This document shows positions 1 through 9,600 of a stretch of DNA of 23,288 nucleotides, piece by piece. The DNA comes from a virus: positions 1 through 23,288 of the IMG/VR virus record IMGVR_UViG_3300050821_001035; one strand, given 5' to 3'. The translations under genes were made by a program, and so were the position numbers. Positions within the stretch are counted from its first letter, which is position 1. The number at the start of each line of letters is the position of its first letter. The notes beneath the pieces were generated by a model. It was not told the origin of the DNA, searched no databases, and saw nothing but the letters and a program-made list of their open reading frames with translations.

Positions 1-2810
1 TTTTCGGTTTCGACGGCATGATCGTCTGCCTCCATCACGGCCCGTTCGTGGGCGATGTCGGGTTCCAGTCTTTGTCTGTCCATCAGTTCGCGCATTCTGG
101 CGGCGATGGATGGTTCTATTTCGTTCCGCTTGATACCGACTTCTTGCAGATAATCGGCTATGCGGGAATCGAGTTCCGCTTGTTCCGCTCTGTGTTGTTC
201 CAGTTCGGCGGCATCGGGCACGCGCTCGCGGGCTTCCTGTGGCTCAACACCTTGGCGGTAAACTTTGGTGCCACGTTCCTCGCGGTCCATCGCCTGCAAC
301 AGCGTGTCGATGTTGGACGTGGCCTCGCCTGTACTCACGCCGCTTTGTCCGTGATCCTGGATATACCCCGCTTCAACCGCCGCCTCGCGGGCGCGGTCTA
401 ACTCCATGCCGTCTTTGCGAATCAGTGGGCCAAATCCGGGAATCCACTTCTGATCTTTGCCGAAGATCGTTCGCACGTCGCCGATGTTTTTGTCGTCGGC
501 TTTTATTCCGCCGCGGTCGGCGATGAATTGCAGGAGCGACCAGTGTTCTTGCGGCACAGCGCGCGGGCCGCGTGCGGCTTTAGGAGCGACGTGGATTGTG
601 GTAATTTCGGACTCGGGGATTTCCTCTGCCGGTTTTGTTGCTTCAAGTAGAGGCGCCGTGGCCTCTTTGAAACTCACCGGCTTGTCGCCGACCAGCCCCT
701 TGTGAGCCTCGGCATTATAACTCTTGCTGATTCCGTTGGCGTCCGGCTTGGCAATCAGCGTGAATGTGCCATCGGAGTTTTTCGACGTGATGAGCAGGTC
801 TTTGACAAATCCCACATCCACGACATTGCCGGGTGTCCATTCCTGTGAGCGTCGCAAATGGATCGGTGCACCGAGTTTGGTTGTTAGTGCGTTATAGCCG
901 GTCTCTATGACAGCCCGCGATGTTCGTTCGGCCCGCGCGGCGACAAAGGCGTTCCATTGCTCAGCGGGGGCACGTTCCGCCAACGGAACCGGCGCGGCGG
1001 TCGGAGCAGGTGCTACGGTCGGCGGCTCTGCCGGTCCACCCGGCCCGCGAATCTGGGCACCCTCGGCCTTGTAAAGTTCCTCCGCGCTGCCGCGCGCCCC
1101 ACCAAGCCTTACGGCTCTTGCCTCGTACCGCGCGGCGACAAGCTGCCCCGCCGCCTGCGCTTCTGCCTCTGACCGCCCCGCCGCGATCAACTGGTGCTTG
1201 ACATCGTTGACGATGAAATCGCGCTGCGCCTCGATTGGCTTGATGACCTGTTCGGGTGCAACGGTCGGCTTGTTCTCCGATTTGTGATGCCCAATCGCAG
1301 CCTCCGGGTCGATGTGCATCTGTCCGGGCGGCGGATTCGTATTCGGCTCATGCTCGATCCGATCAAGGTATCCGTCCATTTCATGTGTATAGCCCGGCCA
1401 TGACACGCCATCGGCTTCGACCGCGGCGCGTTCCGCTGGCGTCGCAATCTTCGGATGAGCCACGTCGTTGTAGTATTTGGTCGTTTCCTCCTGCGTCGGT
1501 ACTCGGCCTTCCCTTGCGATAAACTCCGCTTTCCACTTCGCCATCGCCTCAGATTCCGCGGTCTCATGCACGACGAGATACTTGTGCAGATTCGCCGGAT
1601 TGCCGTCTTTATCTTTGAGTGTCGGCGAGAATTCTGGAATGTTATGATCGACGACAACCGTTCCGTCTGCGGTCGAATTTGCGCCCGAGAGAACGGTATG
1701 CGTTGCGTCGATCTTCGCTGGCGCTCCGGTCACTTCCGGCGGCGGAAACATCCCCCACGATTGCGACACAGGCGGCGGCACTGTTGCGGCGTTCGTAGTT
1801 TCCGCCGCTTGCTGATACGCCGCCTTGACCTGTGGCGAGAGTTCGTCGAGTTCCTTGTTCACGCCGTCGAGATAAGCCTTCACACCAGGTTCGGGCTGCC
1901 CTTGCGCCTCGCGTTCGGTAAGCCATTTTTGCAAACCGTCCTGTTGCTGCTTCAACGTGTCGTAGCGCGCAAAGACATCGGGCGCGGCTTGGCGCGCTGC
2001 CGTGTGGATGTCGGGCGCAATATCCTCAGGACTCGGCGTGACTGCGGCAGGCGGCGGCGTCCTTGGTGACGGTTGTTCCGATTTTCCCGCTACCGGCTGC
2101 GGCGCGGTCTCAATCTTGACCGGTTCGCCCTTTGGCGCTTCGACTGGCGCCGTACCGGCCCAACCGCGCTCGCCGGCACCTATCACGCGCATCTGCCGCG
2201 CCGTCTCAATCAATCCCGGCGAATTACGATAGGCTTCGCTAAGACCAAGGCCAGGTATCGGCACTCCACTGACCGGCCCATGCAACCCGGTAGGGAAGGC
2301 TTCCGGCAAAGCGGCAATTTCGCGGGCAATATTTGGTGCCCCAACTTCCTCACCTAATTGTTGGACAACGGCCTGACCGCCGCGAAACATTCCTGGCAGG
2401 CCGCGCCTGATTACAGCATCGAGCGCGACCGCCGCCGGCCGCAACAGGACTTCGTTCGCGGTCTTAACGAGGCTCGATTGGCCCTTTTGATAATCGTTGA
2501 AGATGCCAATCTTTTTCAGATAATCGGTACTTTCATCGGACAATCCCAACCGATCAGTGCCCCACCCTTGCTCGAATCCCTGCCCGAACGAATCCAATAT
2601 CCGCGCAACCGGATTTACCGTCTTGTCGCCGAAGATTAAATCCTGCACGGGCGAGTGAGAAACCCCATAATTCTTTGCCTTCCTGTCCGCCTCGACCGAA
2701 GCCGGGAACAGCGAATCAACATCCTGCGCCCCACCCTTCTCCGGGAACAGCGCGTCCACGTCCTGCGGGGCAGGCGCGGCGGCAGGCTGTTGTGGTTGAA
2801 CATCCTGCAT
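1..2810 (-). CDS. Very large multidomain internal/ejection protein (partial, C-terminus outside window)
   Basis: An uninterrupted frame runs from ATG at 2810 off the window at 1, giving 936 residues with no stop. The start overlaps the upstream stop as TGATG, which suggests coupled translation. Residues 16-23 and 29-36 are a tandem repeat (QDVDALFP, QDVDSLFP). Residues 220-365 are rich in Pro, Ala and Gln. Residues 366-510 carry DHNIPEF, HETAE at 415-419, a downstream YxxxAH, and ERAAVEADGVSW, which resembles a protease-like domain I associate with large phage proteins; HExxE could hold a metal, but activity is unproven. Residues 756-850 (HWSLLQFIADRGG, PGFG, GMELDRAREAAVEAGY) resemble a module of large polyvalent phage proteins. 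The tail after 860 is charged and probably helical. Position after the lysozyme-bearing protein, at the end of an ejection gene block, fits a protein injected with the DNA. Exact function is unknown. Confidence 0.85.
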   Translation of the reverse strand, partial: MQDVQPQQPAAAPAPQDVDALFPEKGGAQDVDSLFPASVEADRKAKNYGVSHSPVQDLIFGDKTVNPVARILDSFGQGFEQGWGTDRLGLSDESTDYLKKIGIFNDYQKGQSSLVKTANEVLLRPAAVALDAVIRRGLPGMFRGGQAVVQQLGEEVGAPNIAREIAALPEAFPTGLHGPVSGVPIPGLGLSEAYRNSPGLIETARQMRVIGAGERGWAGTAPVEAPKGEPVKIETAPQPVAGKSEQPSPRTPPPAAVTPSPEDIAPDIHTAARQAAPDVFARYDTLKQQQDGLQKWLTEREAQGQPEPGVKAYLDGVNKELDELSPQVKAAYQQAAETTNAATVPPPVSQSWGMFPPPEVTGAPAKIDATHTVLSGANSTADGTVVVDHNIPEFSPTLKDKDGNPANLHKYLVVHETAESEAMAKWKAEFIAREGRVPTQEETTKYYNDVAHPKIATPAERAAVEADGVSWPGYTHEMDGYLDRIEHEPNTNPPPGQMHIDPEAAIGHHKSENKPTVAPEQVIKPIEAQRDFIVNDVKHQLIAAGRSEAEAQAAGQLVAARYEARAVRLGGARGSAEELYKAEGAQIRGPGGPAEPPTVAPAPTAAPVPLAERAPAEQWNAFVAARAERTSRAVIETGYNALTTKLGAPIHLRRSQEWTPGNVVDVGFVKDLLITSKNSDGTFTLIAKPDANGISKSYNAEAHKGLVGDKPVSFKEATAPLLEATKPAEEIPESEITTIHVAPKAARGPRAVPQEHWSLLQFIADRGGIKADDKNIGDVRTIFGKDQKWIPGFGPLIRKDGMELDRAREAAVEAGYIQDHGQSGVSTGEATSNIDTLLQAMDREERGTKVYRQGVEPQEARERVPDAAELEQHRAEQAELDSRIADYLQEVGIKRNEIEPSIAARMRELMDRQRLEPDIAHERAVMEADDHAVETE

Positions 2811-5026
2811 CACTGGCTCATCGGCACGGTTGGCATCGCAGGCGCGGGCGGCTTGCGTGTCGCCCAGCCCTTCGCAATAGCGGTCGCATCGGCGGTCGCC
2901 TTATCGACATTTCCGGCACGATAAGCAGCAACCAAATCCTCAAGCGATTTGACTTTGCTCACGTCGAAAGTCTCGGGCGATGCTTGATCGGTAATGATGT
3001 CGGCATACCATTGGTCCGGCGGTCGCCTAAAACCCGCGATTGCATTACCGAGATAGTCCTTGCTTGTAGGATTGAATAGTTCCGGCGCCGTCTTGCCAGC
3101 CTTGCGCTGTGCGTCATACTGCGGCAGCACTTGCGCCAGAAACTTCAAATAAATTTCGTCGCCCTTTGGGTCTTTGATGTGGAGCCCTTCGTCAGTCCCC
3201 GTGATCTGCGCTCGCGCATTCTTCAAAAACTGCGCTTTCATTTCTGATTCGGCGACGCCTTCCGGGGATTTGCGCGCCTGGATTTCCGTATTCAATTTAT
3301 CGACGCCGGCAACGGTCAAATCGCCTTGCGGCCCAACATGGCCGTAAAGCTGCGAACCATCCGTCACGCGATTAGGATCGCCTTCGGGCAGATGAATGCG
3401 GCGGTACATATCGTAGAAACCAGCGCCATAGGTGCGCTCAGTCTTCTCCGTCCCCGTCGCCTTCTCCAATTGATCCGTCATCCTCTTCTTGGCTTCGACC
3501 GTGAGCGGCAACTTATCGATCATATCCATCGTCACCGATGGTTTGTCGGAGTGGATATTCTTGAACACTTCCCATTCGGTTGCATCGGATGTTTCTTTTT
3601 GTTGCTTGGCCTGTAGAGCGTCGGCGCGCTCCTGCATGGCGGTCTTTGAGAGGATATTTTGTTCGACGGCCTTTTGTAGCTCAGGGCGATTCTCAAAAGA
3701 TGGATCGGTTCGCACGCGCTGAATCAACGACGCCACATCGGGTTTTGGAACACCCTGCGCATCCTGCCGGCCAAACCACTCGGCTTCGCGATTGCGCCTA
3801 TCTGCAATCGACTGATCGAATTTTCCATTGACCTGATTATATTGCTTGAATAGCTCCTGCGCCTTCATCAAATCGCCGCCGCGGATCGCATCGCCTAGAC
3901 CGGACGTTGTCCATTTCGTTCCTGTATTGAAAGTCAGTGACGTAAGCGCGGCGCGTGTGCCAGGATCAAGGTGAGGATTTACCGAATCCACTGTAGCAGC
4001 AGCTTCCGTCACCTTATCTTCAAATCGTCCTTCGAGAGTGAACCTGTCGGCTTTTTCATCCGGCCCCGATGCTGGCGTGCCATATCCCACACTCCAATGA
4101 TTCACATCCCAATACGGCTTGTCTTTGTAACCCTCGGATTGTTTTAGCCCGGCAACAAAACTTGGATTGAGGCCCGCGACCGAACCGCTGATATAATAAT
4201 TCGAGAGTCTATCGACTGTGCGATTGAAAACTTTCGTATTCAATTCTTTGGAAATTATCAGACGACTGGCAGGATCAATCTCATCGCTATAGCGATGATA
4301 AATAGCGACCGCGTGAGTGAGTGCGTCCGGATCGTTCTGATTTGTTGCTGCGGTTTCGACCCAATTCTTAACCGCACTTCCGCGATACTTCGAGACTTCC
4401 ACATCCAATGTCTGCGGATCGTAGCCCATTGGATCGAAATAATTGTGGGCTTCCTTCCCGATGGTATCCATCTGCTCATCGAGTTTATTGAAATCACCCG
4501 TTTGGATCGCGAGACCGCCAATGTTCGAAGCCGCAGTAACGTTATCCGCCGCCGTCTTTGTTGCCCACGCGGTATGCTGCGCATCGGCGTGATGTGTAGC
4601 CGCCCCGACCAGCCAATCCATCGTGCGCCGCGTGTTACCGGCGACGAGAGCCTTTGTAGGGAGATTTCCGGCCTGCGATTCAGCTTGCGTTTGTAGATCG
4701 CCTATCTTCTTTTTCAGGTCCGGGAGAGCATCGAGTGCCGCCCGCCCCTGCAACTCGGAATGCTTCGATACAAGATCGCCAGCTTGATCGGAAAACCACG
4801 AATGCAATTCGCTGGCGTGAATCTGGTTGTTGTATTCGTTCTGCTGAGTGACATAGGCTAGACCAGTGTCCGCCGCCTTGACCAATCCTTCGCCGGTCTG
4901 TTTCAGGGCTTCCGCGCCATACGCGCCGAACATATTGGGCGATGACGGAATGCGCTCATAATCGTCGGACGGAGCGCCCGAGGGATTTATTTCAGGAAAG
5001 TCTACATTGAGAATTTGACCGGCCAT
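2810..5026 (-). CDS. Internal virion/DNA-ejection protein with embedded GH24-type lysozyme domain (738 aa)
   Basis: The long flanks are helical and hydrophilic, with a central muramidase-like domain at about residues 287-420. There, KQSEGY supplies a candidate catalytic Glu298; Asp307 lies nine residues later, as in T4 lysozyme. WSVGYGT follows, placing Ser312 near the usual Thr, with the loop one residue shorter. LTSLTFNTGT (361-370) and RRNREAEWF (410-418) match the family's conserved core and C-terminal helix. In T7-type phages, the ejected internal proteins carry a peptidoglycan-cutting domain that opens the cell wall for the ejection channel; this protein probably does the same. The start at 5026 lies 3 nt after the previous stop. 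It is followed by the large multidomain protein at 2810 in TGATG overlap. A free lysis endolysin is unlikely given the 738-aa length and structural context. Confidence 0.85.
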   Translation of the reverse strand: MAGQILNVDFPEINPSGAPSDDYERIPSSPNMFGAYGAEALKQTGEGLVKAADTGLAYVTQQNEYNNQIHASELHSWFSDQAGDLVSKHSELQGRAALDALPDLKKKIGDLQTQAESQAGNLPTKALVAGNTRRTMDWLVGAATHHADAQHTAWATKTAADNVTAASNIGGLAIQTGDFNKLDEQMDTIGKEAHNYFDPMGYDPQTLDVEVSKYRGSAVKNWVETAATNQNDPDALTHAVAIYHRYSDEIDPASRLIISKELNTKVFNRTVDRLSNYYISGSVAGLNPSFVAGLKQSEGYKDKPYWDVNHWSVGYGTPASGPDEKADRFTLEGRFEDKVTEAAATVDSVNPHLDPGTRAALTSLTFNTGTKWTTSGLGDAIRGGDLMKAQELFKQYNQVNGKFDQSIADRRNREAEWFGRQDAQGVPKPDVASLIQRVRTDPSFENRPELQKAVEQNILSKTAMQERADALQAKQQKETSDATEWEVFKNIHSDKPSVTMDMIDKLPLTVEAKKRMTDQLEKATGTEKTERTYGAGFYDMYRRIHLPEGDPNRVTDGSQLYGHVGPQGDLTVAGVDKLNTEIQARKSPEGVAESEMKAQFLKNARAQITGTDEGLHIKDPKGDEIYLKFLAQVLPQYDAQRKAGKTAPELFNPTSKDYLGNAIAGFRRPPDQWYADIITDQASPETFDVSKVKSLEDLVAAYRAGNVDKATADATAIAKGWATRKPPAPAMPTVPMSQ

Positions 5027-5029
5027 GAC

Positions 5030-5473
5030 TCACGATTCGATTGCTATACCGCGGAACGCACAAGGGACAGGTGTATTATCCCCAATAGTTCTCACTAGAA
5101 CATTTCGGCTGCGAATTGCCTGCATTTCCATATGTTGTCTAACCTCTAGCGTGGTTTCAAATTTAATCATTTTCACAACATCAAGCCCCCAGCGTTCCGG
5201 GGCAATTCTCAATTTTTGCGGCGGCAATTTAATAACGCTTCTCGCCATCATCGCAAAAACATCTGGCGGCTCAGCGCCTTCAAGACCAGAACAATCAATC
5301 CGGTCTATGGTGCGCCATACATCCCCATCTTTCTCTTTCAAAAAGATTTGTTGTCGCAACCAATGTCCGGAAAAGCCGGGGCGTAGCGACATTAGGCTTG
5401 ATGCTGACACGACAGATGAAGCAAGCAAACCTGCCGCCGCGCCGATGAAAAAACTGCGCCTATTTAGGTTCAT
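5030..5473 (-). CDS. Tat-type signal peptide fused to a major-capsid C-terminal-like segment (147 aa)
   Basis: The N-terminus MNLNRRSFFIG has the twin-arginine pattern RRxFF, followed by a weakly hydrophobic Gly/Ala stretch and a plausible VVSA cut site at 24/25. From residue 53 the chain aligns with major capsid residues 228-330 of the same phage: WR..(I/V).R(I/M), then PPDVFAMMARSVIKLP against PPDIFAIMSKSVVRLP (10 of 16 identical), MEMQAIRSRNVLVR against MDIQAIRDKNVLLR, and FRGIAI against FRNIAI. The first 227 capsid residues are missing, so it cannot form a normal shell subunit. An in-frame TTG at 5479 is an alternative start. Local base composition is lower in GC than its neighbours (about 43% by hand count in 5161-5220). 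It sits among ejection genes, not head genes. Its role is unknown; export of a capsid-like domain is an inference. Confidence 0.85.
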   Translation of the reverse strand: MNLNRRSFFIGAAAGLLASSVVSASSLMSLRPGFSGHWLRQQIFLKEKDGDVWRTIDRIDCSGLEGAEPPDVFAMMARSVIKLPPQKLRIAPERWGLDVVKMIKFETTLEVRQHMEMQAIRSRNVLVRTIGDNTPVPCAFRGIAIES

Positions 5474-5475
5474 GG

Positions 5476-6000
5476 TCAACCCGTCGCCATTGCTTTACCG
5501 AAGTTGCCGCCAACGCTCGATGCCGAGCCCAGGAAATTTCCGAGTGCGGAGATTGGCGCCGCAGTCGCGGCCTGATCCGACTCCGACGTGAGCAATTGGG
5601 ATTCCGCCGTGTCGCTCGTCGCCGCAACCGTGTCGGAATATGCCTTCTTGGCCGCGTTGGAGCGAATCGTCATCGCGTCAAGCGCGCCGAGTTCGCTTTC
5701 TGCCGCGCGTACTTTGGGAGCGGAGCCGGTATTCACGTCAACCCCGGACGCCCCTTGCTGCGCCAAGGTCTTGCCGACCGCCGCGCGTGTCTTGAGTCCC
5801 TGATTCGACGCCGCGATCTCCCCCGACTGCGTGTCCATCGCAGCGTTTTTCATAGCGATGGTTGCATTATTGGCCGCGACTTGCGCTTGGTAGGCCGCAT
5901 TCTTGGAAGCCGCCTCCATCGATCCGTAAGTGCCGGCCGCAGACAATCCGGCGCCCGCGACGCCCGCGACCAACATAACCGGAAGAAGTGCCGCACCCAT
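5476..6000 (-). CDS. T7 gp14-like internal virion protein (174 aa)
   Basis: A hydrophobic Gly/Ala-rich N-terminus (GAALLPVMLVAGVAGAGLSAAGTYG) precedes a long Ala/Gln/Asn-rich helical region. The core contains GASGVDVNTGSAPKVRAAE and LGALDAMTIRSNAAKKAY, which match internal virion proteins of the T7 gp14 type across podoviruses. In T7, gp14 is ejected first and forms a pore in the outer membrane for the ejectosome. The order gp13-like, gp14-like, gp16-like follows T7. ATG at 6000 is preferred over the in-frame TTG at 6015, because GAGGA abuts that TTG with no spacing. The 80 bases between this gene and the preceding one (6001-6080) hold no gene and no convincing promoter or terminator. Confidence 0.8.
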   Translation of the reverse strand: MGAALLPVMLVAGVAGAGLSAAGTYGSMEAASKNAAYQAQVAANNATIAMKNAAMDTQSGEIAASNQGLKTRAAVGKTLAQQGASGVDVNTGSAPKVRAAESELGALDAMTIRSNAAKKAYSDTVAATSDTAESQLLTSESDQAATAAPISALGNFLGSASSVGGNFGKAMATG

Positions 6001-6080
6001 GATCTTTTTTCTCAATCCTCTATGGCCGTAAGACTCTCACAGAATAATCGCACGCCAAGGTAGCCAGTCTAACCAATTGC

Positions 6081-6617
6081 TTAAGCGTCAAAGCCCATAT
6101 GAAACCTACAATACAGCGCACCATTCAACCCAACCGCTTCCGGTTTTTCCACAGCAAAGCCCAAAATCCGAAGAAACTTGATCGCCTGCGCATAGTCAGC
6201 AGCCACAAACGATTCAAGTCGTGGCCTTAACTTCAACATAGCTGCCAACTCTGCTTTCGCTACTCGCACAAATGAGAAAGGAACAGATTCAATAGCAGCC
6301 GACGTATGCAACCACGGCACACCAAGATCGGACAAAGGACTCACACCCGCACGCAAACCTATTCCCAACCCCCAAATCGCCGCAACCTTGTCAGCCACCA
6401 ACGCCGTCTTGCACATGATCGAGTTACGATAGGCTCTCCACAGGGCTTTCTTGACGCCAAATCCGAGATTTAGAATCTCCGTTCGATCTTGGTCGCGGAG
6501 AGAATCGGCCAGTTTGTAGATGTGGCCGACTTCGGTTGGCTCGATAGAGTAGCCACGCAGCATAGGCTCTAAGTCGAGCGGTACTTTCGCGAGACCGTGG
6601 CCGTTCATGCTAAGCAT
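6081..6617 (-). CDS. T7 gp13-like (DUF2833) internal virion protein with GNAT-like fold (about 178 aa)
   Basis: The pattern of DR.EIL..G, then ALVADKVAAIWGLG, then PWLHTSAA, a helical segment, and finally DYAQAIKFLRILGF matches DUF2833. That family includes T7 internal virion protein A (gp13) and resembles N-acetyltransferases, although catalytic activity is not established. The gene overlaps the end of the nozzle gene. ATG at 6617 and 6608 are both possible; the longer ORF from 6662 would overlap even more and has no visible ribosome site. I chose 6617, but 6608, two bases after the upstream stop, is nearly as good. It lies next to the gp14-like gene, as in T7. Confidence 0.75.
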   Translation of the reverse strand: MLSMNGHGLAKVPLDLEPMLRGYSIEPTEVGHIYKLADSLRDQDRTEILNLGFGVKKALWRAYRNSIMCKTALVADKVAAIWGLGIGLRAGVSPLSDLGVPWLHTSAAIESVPFSFVRVAKAELAAMLKLRPRLESFVAADYAQAIKFLRILGFAVEKPEAVGLNGALYCRFHMGFDA

Positions 6618-9600
6618 GTTGGTCGCCTGTGTCGCCGACTTCCAATTCGGGGATGAAGGCAAGGATTTCAGCCGGCAGAGGCAAATCTTGCTCCACCGCT
6701 ACCATGCCCGGAGAGGCTTGACCATTGGTTGTCGAGTAATCGCCTGCGATCACCACGTATTTATCGCCTGAGAACAACGGCACGGCGTTTCCTGCGCCCG
6801 CCAGAGCATTCGGCTCCGTAAGTGCCGTCATAAGATTCGGCGCTTGATCCCACGGAATCTCGATCTGATTCGGCTGTTGGGCTGCAATCGGCTGATCCTG
6901 CCCGAGCTTGATGCCACGGGTATTTGCCAGTCTGACCGTCACGCCCTGAATCCTCTTGCGTTTGCCTTGGATCAACTCGCCCGGCATGTCGGCGTGCATC
7001 GACTGCGCCTGCGCAATGAAAAGCAGGCCGATGAGCACTTGGCTTGCAGGATTCGGCAGCATCACAGAGCCATTCACCACCACAAGCCCCACGACCGGCG
7101 TCCCGTCACACAGCGCATTGACCGTCATCCCTTCCAAATGTTCAAGACCAAGGATGGCCGTCACTGGAGCCGTCAGAGTCCAAGTCCCTGCCGCAGCCGG
7201 AACCGGCATATTGAGCGGATCGTTTGCCAGCGTGGCCGCAATCGCCGCCTGCGGCGCCACCTGTGCGGTTATTTGGGTCGGAGACTGATAAGCGACGTTC
7301 GTTCCGATGCCCCCGCCCACGCGCAGCACGGAGCCGTTATTGGCCGACGAGAATACGGCACCATCCGCCGTGAAGGTGACAGTATTATCGACCACCAAAG
7401 AAATATCCGCTCCAGCGCCCGTGGCGTCCGTGATGATGATTCGCGGCAACTGATAATTAACGCCGGGGGTGATCGCTAGATTCGTGATCGCGCCCGCGAC
7501 AACAGTAAAACCGGTAACGACCGCACCCGTTCCGGTCCCGGCATCATCTACAATCTGTCCGGCAGGCCCCGCTGAATATCCACTACCCCCAAGAATGACC
7601 GCCCCAAGCTTCACACCACCTGTGCCCCGCGCCGCAGAGGCCACAAGGTTTGCGTTCGGCGCGGGCTGCGCAAGAGACAGCGCACTATCAAGACAATACG
7701 ACTGCTCGACATTCTGCCACAGCCGATTGTCCATACGCTCCTGCATGTAAACCCACTGGCCTTTTCCCGTCACATATCGCTTGACGATAAAATAAGCCGC
7801 ATTGACCGGAGGTTCGGAAGCAACCGCGACGGAAGCAAACAAACCCAACGTATCGTGCCGCGCCCAGCCGCGCATTTCCTGTTCGGCGATGTAGGTTAGA
7901 GAGAGCATCTTGCCATCGTTACGAACGGCCCAGATCAAACGATATGGACTGAAAGACAGCGCCCATTGCACAAGATTATTGTTCTGAAAAAGTTGACTCG
8001 ACAGCAGCGTAATATCCTGCCCCGTGTAGATGTTGAAATAAAAATTGTAATTTATCTCGTTCACAAAACCATTCAGAGAATCGACGTAGAGCAAATTATT
8101 TCGGATTCGGATCGGAGCAATTGTGGGAGAGGACCCGATACCTTCCTGCGCTTGCGCATTCTGTTGTGATGGAGTGATCGGAGACCCCGCACCGGCCGTT
8201 CCAGACACCTGCCACGTCGTTCCGCCCGTAAAAGTAACGAGACCTCCCGGCATCGGCCGCATCCACTGAATGCCGTCGATCTGTTCTCCCCAAGGTGTCC
8301 CCGTGATCGAATCCGAATCGATTGGAGGATCGGCCGAATCGAAATTGAGATACGAACCGGGCTGGGACATTTCGTAGGTATCGGGAGCAACAATCGAATC
8401 CGCATAGACGCGGCGCTGTTGGAAATATGCTGCAACACCGGGGAATGTGCCCGATTCCGGCCCGACTGTTAACTGTCCTGTCGCACCCGCTCCGCTTCCA
8501 CTATCGGCAAAGATTGGAGTATCTGTCGGCAAATAACCCTTGCCTGGATTCTCGATGAAGGTCCCGATCCAACCGCCGCTTCCCGTGAGCGTTATCAGTT
8601 GCGTGTTGGTTGGGACCGCACTGTTCGCCGAAGTATCCACCACGGGAGAAGAACCAAATCCCCCACCCCCGCCCTGGAATTGCTGACTGCCAAGCAATTG
8701 TACGTCAATTGTCGTAGCACTCACGGCCACAACAAGACCTTGGGCAGTAGCAGCACCGACTTGCTGACTGACTCTCGCACCATTCAGAAACGGATTAGCC
8801 GCAAATGTAATCCTCTGGCCAGTGATAGCCCCACCGATGATGGGAGTACCCACAAATCCCGAACCCGTGGCACTATTGATCGTGAGACTCGCGGTCGCCG
8901 CGGTATAATTTGCGCCGATGTTCGTCATCGGAATATCGAGAATCTGTCCGGCGGCAAACGGATTCGTGTGTAGCGGAGGCGTGGTCGCAAAGTCCGCGAT
9001 GACATTGGTATCCTGCCACGAATTTGACCGCGACGACCCGACATAACCAAACAACTGTCCCGAGAAATTACCGACATTCGTATAATCCGGAGCGGCCCTA
9101 TAGACATTGTAACTTGAAGCGCCTGGCACCGCCGCCCAAGTCACCGTATTAGTCCCGAACTGCCCCGCTATATCGACAACGCCGGTCGTCACGCCGACAG
9201 GGGACGGTTGACTTTCATCGCCTGTCTGGCTGTCGATTGAGGTAACCACATAACCGTAAGCTGCCGGCCCCGGCCCGGTCGCATAGGTCGTTCCAGCGAC
9301 TGCGCAACTGCCCGGCGCAGCAATCGAAGCAGCAAAGGACGGCGGTCCAATCGTCCAATTATTAGCTGCTAAACGGCTCAATTCCTGGGGCGGATATTCG
9401 GCTTGCGTCGCCTGGTTGACGCAAGTCAGCGACATCGTATCGGCGCTTTGAATGAATTTCAGATAAGATAAATCGACAGCGTGATACGGCGTTGTTAGCG
9501 TATAGATTCGCGCTGCCGTTCCGCCGGTCGTGTAAGCCCCATAGGCCAGAGAATTGATTGGCACGCCGAACACGTCTTGGATCGTGACGGCGCTACCTGC

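Noticed and set aside
1455-2069. Plus-strand open frame (204 aa)
   Set aside because: Antisense to the uninterrupted 936-residue frame; Arg-rich and without recognisable motifs.
5030-5473. Tat-dependent oxidoreductase
   Set aside because: The RR signal suggested a redox enzyme, but the mature part aligns with the major capsid protein and has no cofactor motif.
6001-6080. Promoter in the gap before the gp14-like gene
   Set aside because: Only a weak TTGGCG-like element with no matching -10 at proper spacing.
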